Assembly (NCBI GenBank): GCA_031289445.1
Contig: JAITPL010000136.1
Coordinates: 1-15,542, forward strand
Reading direction: 5' to 3'
Length of the DNA: 15,542 nucleotides
Source of the DNA: Tannerella sp.
GTDB taxonomy: Bacteria > Bacteroidota > Bacteroidia > Bacteroidales > Tannerellaceae
Notes under the pieces: model-generated
Seen by the model: the letters and a program-made list of their open reading frames with translations, nothing else
What the model was told of the DNA's origin: nothing
Database searches by the model: none
In this document: piece by piece, positions 7,616-15,010 of the stretch
How positions within the stretch are numbered: position 1 is the first letter of the stretch
Layout: every line of letters starts with the position of its first letter
Translations under genes and position numbers: made by a program

Positions 7616-8451
7616 TACTGATAGCTGACAGCGGAACGACCAAGACCGATTGGCGTATGGTAAGCCCCGACCGGCCGCCGACGTCTATTCTTACTAAAGG
7701 GATGAATCCGTATTTCCAGACTGAAGATGAACTTGGTCAGGCGCTTACCGATGAGTTGTTGCCTGTTTTGCCGGATAGCGATATCGAGGCCGTTTATTTT
7801 TATGGGGCCGGATGCGCTTTCGATAAAATAGAGGTGATGCAGCGTGTCATTCGCCGTCATATATCCGCGCCTACCGTCGAAGTCAATACGGACTTGCTGG
7901 CTGCTGCACGCGCTTTGTGCGGACACGGCGCCGGTATAGCCTGCATACTCGGAACAGGCTCAAATTCATGTTTTTACGATGGCGTAAGTATTGTTAAGAA
8001 TGTGTCTCCATTGGGTTATATTCTTGGCGATGAAGGAGGAGGAGCTACTCTCGGACGCCAATTAGTGAGCGACTTGCTGAAAGACATGCTGCCGGCGAGC
8101 CTGAAAGAATCGTTTCTCACGCGCTACGACCTGACAGTGCCGCAAATCATTGACCGCGTCTATCGCCAACCCTTCCCCAACCGTTTTCTGGCGAGCTTCA
8201 CTCCTTTTATTGCCGAACATATTCAGGAGCCGGAGGTCTATACATTGGTATTCAACGGTTTTACGGCCTTTCTTTGTCGCAATGTGATGAAATATGATTG
8301 CCAACGCTATCCGGTCTCGTTTGTCGGCTCGATAGCCTTCTACTTTCGCGAAGTCCTGACGGCCGCAGCCGAAGCGACCGGTATCCGTATCGGTACCATC
8401 CTCCAAAGCCCCGGCGATGGACTTGTAGAATATTATAGTAAAGAATTATGA
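7612..8451 (+). CDS. murK: BadF/BadG-type ATPase, probable N-acetylmuramic acid kinase MurK
   Basis: 279-residue sugar kinase of the ASKHA fold, N-acetylglucosamine-kinase-like. The N-terminal phosphate loop is IADSGTTKTDWR (residues 3-14); the central GTGSNSCFYDG and the adjacent LGYILGDEGGGATLGRQL are the adenosine and sugar-site motifs of GlcNAc and MurNAc kinases of Bacteroidota. The likely reaction is MurNAc + ATP to MurNAc-6-phosphate in the cytoplasm, supplying MurQ; activity on GlcNAc as well is plausible. The start overlaps the murT stop by four bases, so translation is coupled. The C-terminus ends KEL with the stop TGA falling inside the first units of the 7-base repeat array that fills the gap to murQ, so the last codons themselves belong to the repeat. 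Confidence 0.85.
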   Translation: MILIADSGTTKTDWRMVSPDRPPTSILTKGMNPYFQTEDELGQALTDELLPVLPDSDIEAVYFYGAGCAFDKIEVMQRVIRRHISAPTVEVNTDLLAAARALCGHGAGIACILGTGSNSCFYDGVSIVKNVSPLGYILGDEGGGATLGRQLVSDLLKDMLPASLKESFLTRYDLTVPQIIDRVYRQPFPNRFLASFTPFIAEHIQEPEVYTLVFNGFTAFLCRNVMKYDCQRYPVSFVGSIAFYFREVLTAAAEATGIRIGTILQSPGDGLVEYYSKEL

Positions 8452-8540
8452 ATGGTGAATTATGAATTATGAATGGCGAACAGTTAATAGTGAACAGTTA
8501 ATAGTGAACAGTTAATAGTGAACAGTGAACAGTGAATAGC
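8443..8540 (+). repeat. Heptamer tandem array A, 14 units
   Basis: Fourteen uninterrupted 7-base units: gaattat, gaatggt, gaattat twice, gaatggc, then gaacagt alternating with taatagt three times, gaacagt twice and gaatagc. The first two units contain the murK stop codon (TGA 8449-8451). Alternation of two unit types gives an overlying 14-base period. The next 42 bases (8541-8582) keep the same phase in degenerate form, including ttaattgact at 8545 and again 28 bases (four units) later. Confidence 0.92.
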
Positions 8541-8582
8541 TCTTTTAATTGACTGCGTTGAACGTTGTTTTCTTAATTGACT

Positions 8583-8701
8583 TTCTATCTTCTACTTTCT
8601 AACTTCTAACTTCTAACTTCTACTTTCTACTTTCTAACTTCTAACTTCTAACTTCTAACTTCTAACTTCTACTTTTTAACTTCTACTTTCTAACTTCTCT
8701 C
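8583..8701 (+). repeat. Heptamer tandem array B, 17 units
   Basis: Seventeen 7-base units built on ttctaac and ttctact (single variants ttctatc, ttttaac and ttctctc at the edges or middle). It is in the same 7-base phase as array A: 8443 to 8701 is 37 whole units. Downstream the phase persists weakly in AT-rich sequence, with tttaatt, cttaatt, tttaatt at 8779-8799, up to the murQ start. I see no hairpin terminator in this gap; a poor -7-like match (ttcttttg, 8768-8775) is not convincing. Confidence 0.92.
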
Positions 8702-8809
8702 TCTTGTTTATGTGAATTTTGAAAATTTTGTTAATTCTGTAAAAATTTATAACTTCTAATTTTTCATTTCTTTTGCCTTTTAATTCTTAATTTTTAATTG
8801 ATTGAATTT

Positions 8810-9670
8810 ATGTTTTTTGAAAAAATATCGGAAAAAGCGTCGTTGTACAACGATTTGGAAACGAAATCGGTACGCGAGTTGCTCGAAGAAATAAATGCCG
8901 AAGACCATAAACCGGCTTTGGCTGTACAAGCGGCTATCCCGCAGATCGAACGGTTAGTGCTTGCCATCGTGCCACGAATGCGGAACGGTGGACGCATCTT
9001 TTATCTGGGCGCAGGTACAAGCGGACGCCTCGGAGTGCTTGATGCTTCTGAGGTGCCACCTACGTTTGGCGCTCCACCAACATGGGTTATCGGACTGATT
9101 GCCGGTGGAGACAAAGCGCTACGCTCACCTGTCGAAAACGCTGAAGATAACCTTCAAAGCGCCTGGCAGGAATTGGTAGAATATCATATCAACCGGAACG
9201 TTACGGTTATCGGCATTGCTGCTTCCGGCACAACTCCTTACGTCATCGGCGCACTGCGTGACGCCCGGCAGCACGGCATACTGACAGCCTGCATAACGAG
9301 CAATCCCGATTCGCCACTATCCGCCGAAGCCGATATCCCTATTGAAGTCATCGTAGGGCCTGAGTACCTGACCGGCAGCTCGCGAATGAAATCGGGAACA
9401 GCGCAAAAGATGGCGCTTAACATGATTTCAACTTCTGTGATGATACAACTCGGACGTGTCAAAGGCAACAAGATGGTGAACATGCAACTTAGCAACGCTA
9501 AACTTATCGACCGTGGCACACGTATGATAGTCGATGAGCTTGGCGTGGACTATGAGCGTGCTAAAGACTTGCTGTTGTTGCACGGCTCTGTGAAAGCAGC
9601 GTTGGATGCCGACAAAGATGCAAGTAAAGATTCAAGCAAGGATGCCAACACAAGCGCGTCCTCACAGTAA
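8810..9670 (+). CDS. murQ: N-acetylmuramic acid 6-phosphate etherase MurQ
   Basis: 286-residue SIS-domain lyase that removes the D-lactyl ether from MurNAc-6-phosphate to give GlcNAc-6-phosphate and D-lactate, joining wall salvage to amino-sugar metabolism. Motifs are LGAGTSGRLGVLDASEVPPT (catalytic Glu81, Glu83 in E. coli), VENAEDN (Glu112, matching E. coli Glu114), GIAASGTTPYVIGAL and TGSSRMKSGTAQK. The ATG at 8810 gives the usual N-terminus; a TTG at 8798 lies within repeat-derived sequence and is unlikely. After LLLLHGSVKAAL the protein ends in a low-complexity tail with Lys-Asp-Ala-Ser repeats, unlike the E. coli end. It is separated from murK by about 360 bases of heptamer repeats. Its stop lies only 6 bases from the stop of the convergent trxA. 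Confidence 0.95.
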   Translation: MFFEKISEKASLYNDLETKSVRELLEEINAEDHKPALAVQAAIPQIERLVLAIVPRMRNGGRIFYLGAGTSGRLGVLDASEVPPTFGAPPTWVIGLIAGGDKALRSPVENAEDNLQSAWQELVEYHINRNVTVIGIAASGTTPYVIGALRDARQHGILTACITSNPDSPLSAEADIPIEVIVGPEYLTGSSRMKSGTAQKMALNMISTSVMIQLGRVKGNKMVNMQLSNAKLIDRGTRMIVDELGVDYERAKDLLLLHGSVKAALDADKDASKDSSKDANTSASSQ

Positions 9671-9676
9671 GCATCT

Positions 9677-9991
9677 TTACAACAAACCTTTGATTTTGTC
9701 AACGAAGACGCTTTTTGGAGCAGCGCCTACTTGCTTGTCAACCAATTGTCCGTCCTTAAAGAAGAGAATAGTCGGTATATTGCGAATGCTGAAATCGGAC
9801 ACAATAGCGTTGTTTTCGTCAACGTCAACCTTGCCGATAGCAACTGTGCCGTCGTACTCGGTCGCCAACTCTTCGATTATGGGCGTAATCATTCTACAGG
9901 GGCCGCACCATTCCGCCCAAAAGTCCAATACTACAGGCTGTCCGCCTTCCAATATGTACTTATAATTTTCGTCTGTTACTCTTAATGCCAT
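9677..9991 (-). CDS. trxA: Thioredoxin TrxA
   Basis: 104-residue cytoplasmic thioredoxin with the redox motif WAEWCGPC (Cys29 and Cys32), the buried Asp23 in VVLDFWA, and the cis-proline loop IRNIPTILFF facing the active site. Length and motifs match a classical thioredoxin that reduces protein disulfides and supplies electrons to ribonucleotide reductase and peroxiredoxins. It starts 22 bases after the dnaE stop on the same strand and is probably read from the dnaE transcript. No Shine-Dalgarno sequence is seen; the upstream bases are AT-rich, usual for this phylum. No terminator fits between it and murQ, so the two 3' ends probably overlap as antisense RNA. Confidence 0.97.
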   Translation of the reverse strand: MALRVTDENYKYILEGGQPVVLDFWAEWCGPCRMITPIIEELATEYDGTVAIGKVDVDENNAIVSDFSIRNIPTILFFKDGQLVDKQVGAAPKSVFVDKIKGLL

Positions 9992-10013
9992 GATTATAAT
10001 ATTATTAAGTTAG

Positions 10014-13000
10014 TTAAATGTCAATATATTCGTTTATTGTGTTAGCCGTTTCGTCTTCGAGGAACTCCTCCTGTTTTACGACGGTTTCTATCTTTTTATC
10101 ATTCAGATACAAGTCCAAATGATGAATGTGTCCGAGCGTTTCCAAAAGAGTTTTCGTAACATCGACGCCTGCCTTTATCGACGCCATCTTGACCGAGACG
10201 TTGCGCTCTTCGTCGGTCAGGGTGAAATACAACCTTGCGCTGCCGCCGCTCTTGCCGCTCTTCTTGCTTTTCTCATTCTTTAATACAGCCTCCAAATCGG
10301 CAATCGTGGTGTCATCCAAATCATTGATTGACAGCGATATGCCGAAACTTTTAATAAGTTTGTCTTTCTCGTCCTGCAACTGCGTGATTGAATGAATGCG
10401 AAAATAATCGTCCTTGCCCCACTGTCCGGCGTCGATTCTCCCTCTTATCAAGAGATACAAACCGATACGTCCGAAGGTGGCGTATGTTTCAAAATCCTTT
10501 CCGAAGAGGGCTATTTCTCCGCTACCGGTGAAATCTTCAAGCGTAATGATACTATAAGGCTTGCCCTGCTTGGTCCTTCCGTCGCGAAAGGCAGTAACGA
10601 TGCCGCCCATCATCAGGTCGCGCCCCCGAAGTGCAGACTTGTCCTTGACGTCGGCCATCCCTGTGTTGCAGACGTAAGTGAGCGCTATGCGATAATCGTC
10701 CAAGGGATGCGCCGACAGATAGATTCCTATCAGGTCTTTCTCCTTGTTGAGGCGGTCGAGGTCGTTCCACTGCTCGCATTTATGCGGGGCAGGCCTGGAA
10801 ATAATAACCGCCTGGTCGCCGCCGAAAAGCGAGTTGGTCGCCGTCTGTTTATCCAACTGATATTTAGCGCCATAGCGCATAAGTACCTCAATAAAAGTCT
10901 CTCCTTTTTCGTTGAGAGTACCGTAAGGCTCGCGACCAAAGCCGAGATTGTCGAAACCGCCTGACAGTGCAAGGCTTTCAAATACCCGCTTGTTGCATTT
11001 CGCCATATCCACACGCTCTACGAAATCGTAAATATCCTTATAAGGTCCGTTCTTCTCGCGTTCGTCGATGATGTTCTGTACGGCGCCCTCGCCAACGCCC
11101 TTGACGGCAACAAGCCCGAAGCGTATATCGCCTTTTTTGTTGACGCCGAACTTGACGAACGATTCGTTGACGTCGGGGCCAAGTACCTGCAATCCTATAG
11201 AACGGCATTCATCCATCAGTTTGGTTATCTCCTTGATATTGGACAAGTTACGGCTCAATACGGCCGCCATGTATTCCGAAGGGTAATGCGCCTTGAGATA
11301 GGCCGTTTGGAATGCTATCCACGAATAGCAGGTGGCATGACTTTTGTTGAATGCGTAGGAAGCGAATTTCTCCCAGTCGGCCCAGATTTTTTCCAGTACC
11401 TTGCGGTTGTGGCCTTTAAGCTCGACGCCCTGCGTAAGAAATTTATCCTTCAACTCGTTCATCTTGTCAATCTGCTTCTTACCCATCGCCTTGCGCAGCG
11501 TATCACTCTCGCCGCGTGTGAAGTCGGCCAGCAGACGCGACAAAAGCATCACCTGCTCCTGATAGACCGTGATGCCGTAGGTATCTTCCAGATACCGCTT
11601 CATTACAGGGATGTCGTACTCTATTCTGGCACGTCCGTGCTTGCGCTCGATAAACGACGGGATATAATCCATAGGGCCGGGACGATAGAGCGCATTCATC
11701 GCTATAAGGTCTTCAAACTTAGATGGTTGCAACTCTTTCAGATACTTTTGCATGCCGGGCGATTCAAACTGGAAAGTAGCCGTCGTGCGGCCTTCGCAAA
11801 ACAGTTTGTAGGTATCCTTGTCCTCAATATCTATATGGTCAATATCTATCTCTTTGCCGGTTGTCTGCTTGATGTTTGCGAGCGCTTCCTTGATTATCGA
11901 AAGGGTACGCAAACCGAGAAAGTCCATCTTTATCAGCCCTGTCTCTTCGATAACCGTGCCTTCGTATTGAGTAACAAGCAGTTTCTTGTCCTTTTCGCCG
12001 GAACTCTTGTCTTCGGCAGTAGCCACAGGTACAATGTCGGAAATGGGTTGCCGACCGATAATGATACCGCAGGCATGAACGCCGGTGTTGCGGACAGTGC
12101 CTTCCAACTGACCTGCAAATTTCAGCGTTTCGCGTATCAGCGGATTAACCTTGCTCTCGGCCTCCGCCTTGAGTGCGCTAACATGCTTAATGCAGTTGGC
12201 GACGGTCTGCTTGACCTGCTTGCCGTCAATTTCGGGCATACGGTCGGGCACAAGTTTCTTCAGACGGTTGGATTCCGACAGCCCCAAATTCAGCACCCGC
12301 GCTACATCGGCAATAGCCGACTTGGTAGCCATAGTGCCGTAAGTAATGATGTGCGCCACGCGGTCGGCGCCGTACTTGTCGGTTACCCATTTCAAGACCT
12401 CGCCGCGTCCGTCATCATCGAAATCTATGTCTATATCGGGCATTGAGATACGGTCGGGATTAAGAAAACGCTCAAACAGCAGGTCATATTTGATAGGGTC
12501 GATGTCGGTAATACCCAGACAGTAAGCCACTACCGAGCCTGCCGCCGAGCCGCGACCCGGCCCGACGGATACGCCCATACCGCGAGCAGCCTGTATAAAG
12601 TCCTGAACGATAAGGAAATAGCCCGGAAAACCCATACTCTTCATCGTTTGTAACTCGAAGTCGATACGTTCCCTTATTTCGTCCGTAAACTCGCTTCCAT
12701 AGCGGGCAGGCGCTCTTTCGTATGTGAGATGCGTCAGATAATCGGCTTCGAGCTTGATGCGCAACACCTTGTCGTAGCCGCCCAGACGTATGTAGTTTTT
12801 ATCTCCCTTAAATTCTTCGATAAGGGCTTTTTCGTCATATATTTTGCGATATGCTTCTTCCGTTCCGAAAGCGGCGTCAATCTCGAAAAACGGCATCAAT
12901 GCAGGCGAATCAATATCATAGAACTCCACTTTGCCGGCTATATCCATTGTATTGTCGAGCGCTTCCGGCAGGTCGTGGAAGATAGCGTTCATCTCGGCGG

Positions 13001-13901
13001 CGGTCTTGAACCATTCCTGTCGAGTATAGCGCATGCGGTCAGTATCACTCAGGGTTTTGCCGGTGCTGAGGCAGAGCAGTATCTCATGCGCATCGGCGTC
13101 CTCTTCATTAAGAAAATGTACGTCGTTGGTGGCTATCAACTTGATGTTGTGCTTGCGGCCTATCTCGATTAAGGCCTTGTTGACCTCAACCTGACGCGGA
13201 TAAACGTCCTGCGCCGCTTTCATGTCGTGGGTCTCGTGGCGCATCAGCTCAAGATAGAAATCGTCTCCGAAAAGGTTCTTGAACCACAGTGCCGACGCTT
13301 CGGCTTTCTGCATGTCGCCGGCCTGAATATGACGCGGTATCTCGCCTGCCAGACAAGCCGAACTTGCAATCACTCCCTCGTGATATTTTTCCAGCAACTC
13401 CTTGTCGATTCGGGGACGCGAATAAAAACCTTCAGTCCACGAGATAGAGACCATCTTTATCAAGTTCTTGTATCCCTGCAAGTTCTTGGCTAACAGGATA
13501 ATATGCCAACCGCTCTGGTTCTCTTTTCCTTCCTTGACATGCCGTCCGTTGCGTGCACAGTAGCACTCGCAACCTATTATCGGCTTGAATAGCTGCTGCT
13601 CTTCTTCCCTGATTTTATGCGACAGCTTGGCTATTCTCCCGTCATCGTCATCGTTAGGGTTGGCCTTATTCTGCAACTGCTGAAGTTCCTTCTCGCAATC
13701 CTTGATAATGCCTGTGTGCTTGCTGTTTTTCTTCTTTATCTTGTTGAAAAATTCCTTGACGCCGAACATGTTTCCATGGTCGGTCATGGCAAGCGCTTTC
13801 ATCCCATCTTTTTGAGCCTTTTCTATAAGGCTGTCGATGGACGCTTGACCGTCTAGAAGCGAGTACTGCGTATGTACGTGTAAGTGTGTAAATGCCTTCA
13901 T
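10014..13901 (-). CDS. dnaE: DNA polymerase III alpha subunit DnaE
   Basis: 1295-residue replicative polymerase, longer than the E. coli protein (1160). The N-terminal PHP domain opens with FTHLHVHTQYSLLDG (His8, His10) and AMTDHGNMFG. The polymerase core has the nucleotide-binding VSVGPGRGSAAGS, then MPDIDIDFDD with catalytic Asp489 and Asp491, and the third catalytic aspartate, Asp660, in KMDFLGLRTL (equivalent to E. coli Asp401, Asp403 and Asp555). NALYRPGPMDYIPSFIERK marks the fingers region, followed by helix-hairpin-helix sequence around VKGVGEGAVQNII and an OB fold near residues 1090-1130 (MMGGIVTAFRDGRTKQGK). A charged insertion lies between the first PHP motifs and KPIIGCECYCA. A -7 box lies just upstream of the ATG; trxA follows 22 bases downstream. 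Confidence 0.98.
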   Translation of the reverse strand: MKAFTHLHVHTQYSLLDGQASIDSLIEKAQKDGMKALAMTDHGNMFGVKEFFNKIKKKNSKHTGIIKDCEKELQQLQNKANPNDDDDGRIAKLSHKIREEEQQLFKPIIGCECYCARNGRHVKEGKENQSGWHIILLAKNLQGYKNLIKMVSISWTEGFYSRPRIDKELLEKYHEGVIASSACLAGEIPRHIQAGDMQKAEASALWFKNLFGDDFYLELMRHETHDMKAAQDVYPRQVEVNKALIEIGRKHNIKLIATNDVHFLNEEDADAHEILLCLSTGKTLSDTDRMRYTRQEWFKTAAEMNAIFHDLPEALDNTMDIAGKVEFYDIDSPALMPFFEIDAAFGTEEAYRKIYDEKALIEEFKGDKNYIRLGGYDKVLRIKLEADYLTHLTYERAPARYGSEFTDEIRERIDFELQTMKSMGFPGYFLIVQDFIQAARGMGVSVGPGRGSAAGSVVAYCLGITDIDPIKYDLLFERFLNPDRISMPDIDIDFDDDGRGEVLKWVTDKYGADRVAHIITYGTMATKSAIADVARVLNLGLSESNRLKKLVPDRMPEIDGKQVKQTVANCIKHVSALKAEAESKVNPLIRETLKFAGQLEGTVRNTGVHACGIIIGRQPISDIVPVATAEDKSSGEKDKKLLVTQYEGTVIEETGLIKMDFLGLRTLSIIKEALANIKQTTGKEIDIDHIDIEDKDTYKLFCEGRTTATFQFESPGMQKYLKELQPSKFEDLIAMNALYRPGPMDYIPSFIERKHGRARIEYDIPVMKRYLEDTYGITVYQEQVMLLSRLLADFTRGESDTLRKAMGKKQIDKMNELKDKFLTQGVELKGHNRKVLEKIWADWEKFASYAFNKSHATCYSWIAFQTAYLKAHYPSEYMAAVLSRNLSNIKEITKLMDECRSIGLQVLGPDVNESFVKFGVNKKGDIRFGLVAVKGVGEGAVQNIIDEREKNGPYKDIYDFVERVDMAKCNKRVFESLALSGGFDNLGFGREPYGTLNEKGETFIEVLMRYGAKYQLDKQTATNSLFGGDQAVIISRPAPHKCEQWNDLDRLNKEKDLIGIYLSAHPLDDYRIALTYVCNTGMADVKDKSALRGRDLMMGGIVTAFRDGRTKQGKPYSIITLEDFTGSGEIALFGKDFETYATFGRIGLYLLIRGRIDAGQWGKDDYFRIHSITQLQDEKDKLIKSFGISLSINDLDDTTIADLEAVLKNEKSKKSGKSGGSARLYFTLTDEERNVSVKMASIKAGVDVTKTLLETLGHIHHLDLYLNDKKIETVVKQEEFLEDETANTINEYIDI

Positions 13902-13908
13902 ATCGGTG

Positions 13909-13916
13909 CAAATTTA
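13909..13916 (-). promoter_or_regulatory. Bacteroides-type -7 box for dnaE
   Basis: Minus-strand TAAATTTG matches TAnnTTTG and ends 7 bases before the dnaE ATG (13901). No clear -33 TTTG is present. If used, transcription would begin at or within a few bases of the start codon. Confidence 0.4.
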
Positions 13917-13982
13917 TACAAATAAATCCACATACCATAAAAAAGTTTTCAACAGCTATCTGAATTAGTTGATTTTTTTTCT

Positions 13983-13990
13983 TATTTTTG
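13983..13990 (+). promoter_or_regulatory. Bacteroides-type -7 box for the secreted-protein gene
   Basis: TATTTTTG fits TAnnTTTG and lies 23 bases upstream of the ATG at 14014, predicting a leader of under 20 bases. It excludes the TTG at 13969 as a start because that codon is upstream of the box. The -33 element is not evident. Confidence 0.45.
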
Positions 13991-14013
13991 TGCTTTCATA
14001 TAATGTAATTATT

Positions 14014-14703
14014 ATGGCAACAAAACTGAAATTATTGTACGTAATGGCTGTTGTAGCCTGCTTGACGGCAACGACGGCAAAGGCTCAGGAATGGAGTAAG
14101 GAAGATTCGATCTGGTTGCTCAACGTCATCGAAGGGCGTCGGGAACTGCGTATCAACGAGGAGACGAAGAAGGCTATCGAAGATGGTCGTCTGATCTTGC
14201 CGTCGTGGATAAAGGAGGGCGACAAGATCGAACTGCTGAAGGGTTTCAGCAACGCGGGCGCTATCGATTCGGCGAACATCAGCAGCATTGACCCCTACAC
14301 CATGCCGCCCGCCGTCTTCGCGATGTACGTTCTGTACATGGACAAGATGGACTCGATAAGCGAGAGTCGGACCATCATGCTTTCCAAGTCGGAAAAGGAA
14401 AAGCTCATGGAGCAGTTGCCGCCCGGCAGTCGCGGCTTCGATGTGAACGGTGCAACAGGGGGCGGGGTGAGAGGAGGCCTTGACTTCAATCATCTACTGA
14501 GCATGGTGTTCAGCCCTTCCTATCGCAACAAGTATCATAACAGCAAGCACGCGACAAGTTACAAGAACTATTACGACGAAGGCAATGTTTCCTCAATCAC
14601 AATGACCGAAGGCGAACGCCGACAATTGCGTCAGGCTCTACAACAAGCCGCCAAAAAGACCGACAAAGAACCCGGCCGGAAACTACACGGCATAGACGAC
14701 TGA
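14014..14703 (+). CDS. Secreted protein of unknown function
   Basis: 229 residues with a clear N-terminal signal peptide: basic MATKLKLL, hydrophobic YVMAVVACLTATT, and a likely signal peptidase I site after AKA before QEWSKED. No cysteine sits at the cleavage site, so it is a periplasmic or secreted soluble protein rather than a lipoprotein. The mature part is charged, with a region around RRELRINEETKKAIEDGRLILP, a Pro/Ala segment (DPYTMPPAVFAMYVLYMDKM), a Gly-rich patch (NGATGGGVRGG), a basic/Asn stretch and a C-terminal acidic-basic helix (TEGERRQLRQALQQAAKK). I do not recognise a catalytic motif; it may belong to one of the uncharacterised Bacteroidales DUF families of this size. It diverges from dnaE. 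Its stop codon is immediately followed by a heptamer array. Confidence 0.8.
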   Translation: MATKLKLLYVMAVVACLTATTAKAQEWSKEDSIWLLNVIEGRRELRINEETKKAIEDGRLILPSWIKEGDKIELLKGFSNAGAIDSANISSIDPYTMPPAVFAMYVLYMDKMDSISESRTIMLSKSEKEKLMEQLPPGSRGFDVNGATGGGVRGGLDFNHLLSMVFSPSYRNKYHNSKHATSYKNYYDEGNVSSITMTEGERRQLRQALQQAAKKTDKEPGRKLHGIDD

Positions 14704-14780
14704 ATAATTGATAATTGAGAATTGGCCTACGGATTATTGCTTATGGCTTATGGCTTACTGCTTATGGCCTACGGCTTACG
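14704..14780 (+). repeat. Heptamer tandem array C, 11 units
   Basis: Eleven 7-base units start on the base after the TGA of the secreted-protein gene: ataattg twice, agaattg, gcctacg, gattatt, gcttatg twice, gcttact, gcttatg, gcctacg, gcttacg. The last units also contain the stop codon (minus-strand TAG at 14771-14769) that ends the HsdS remnant, so the array marks the boundary where the restriction gene is broken. Confidence 0.85.
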
Positions 14781-14984
14781 ATGTTGCAATATGTCGGCTG
14801 ATACCGCGGTCTTTTTTGCTGAACGTGAGGCCTCTTCACCCACATTGCAATCCATTCGTACTTTTTCCGCCCTGATTTTTTCGAGTAGCGCCGACGCCGA
14901 TTCATCGCTTGGGTCTTGCGGAACAAGTTTGCCGCGAATGGCAAGGTCTAATATCCTTTGCCTTAACTTCTTTGTATCAACGTA
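14769..14984 (-). pseudogene. Truncated type I restriction specificity subunit (HsdS), N-terminal conserved region
   Basis: The minus-strand frame from 14984 encodes about 71 residues: VDTKKLRQRILDLAIRGKLV, then PQDPSDESASALLEKIRAEK, then a divergent basic/Ser tail ending in a TAG within heptamer array C. This is the conserved helical segment that precedes the first target-recognition domain in Bacteroidales HsdS proteins, which normally continue for 200-400 residues. No recognition domain is present. No ATG, GTG or TTG begins the frame; the expected start position (KITNYVDTKK in the family) has TTA at 14999-14997, although the frame stays open upstream, out of phase over the end of fic. It is probably a decayed fragment of a type I restriction-modification locus of which the adjacent fic gene is another part. 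Confidence 0.8.
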
Positions 14985-15010
14985 GTTCGTGATTTTTAAT
15001 TCGTGATTTT
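14983..15010 (-). repeat. 14-base tandem duplication at the fic/hsdS junction
   Basis: On the minus strand aaaatcacgaatta (15010-14997) is followed directly by aaaatcacgaacta (14996-14983), 13 of 14 bases identical. The first copy encodes the Fic C-terminus Lys-Ile-Thr-Asn and part of its stop; the second encodes Lys-Ile-Thr-Asn of the HsdS frame. Because 14 is not a multiple of three, the two genes are in different frames. Confidence 0.9.

Noticed and set aside
8443..8701. CRISPR array or other spacer-repeat structure in the murK-murQ gap
   Set aside because: The repeats are contiguous 7-base units without unique spacers, and no cas genes are present.
11286..12446. 386-codon plus-strand open frame inside dnaE
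   Set aside because: Antisense to the DnaE catalytic core; the translation is Leu/Val/Arg-rich without motifs, as expected for a shadow frame.
14762..14944. 60-codon minus-strand frame with an ATG overlapping the HsdS remnant
   Set aside because: It is in a different frame from the HsdS-like translation and its product has no family resemblance; the HsdS frame explains the conservation.
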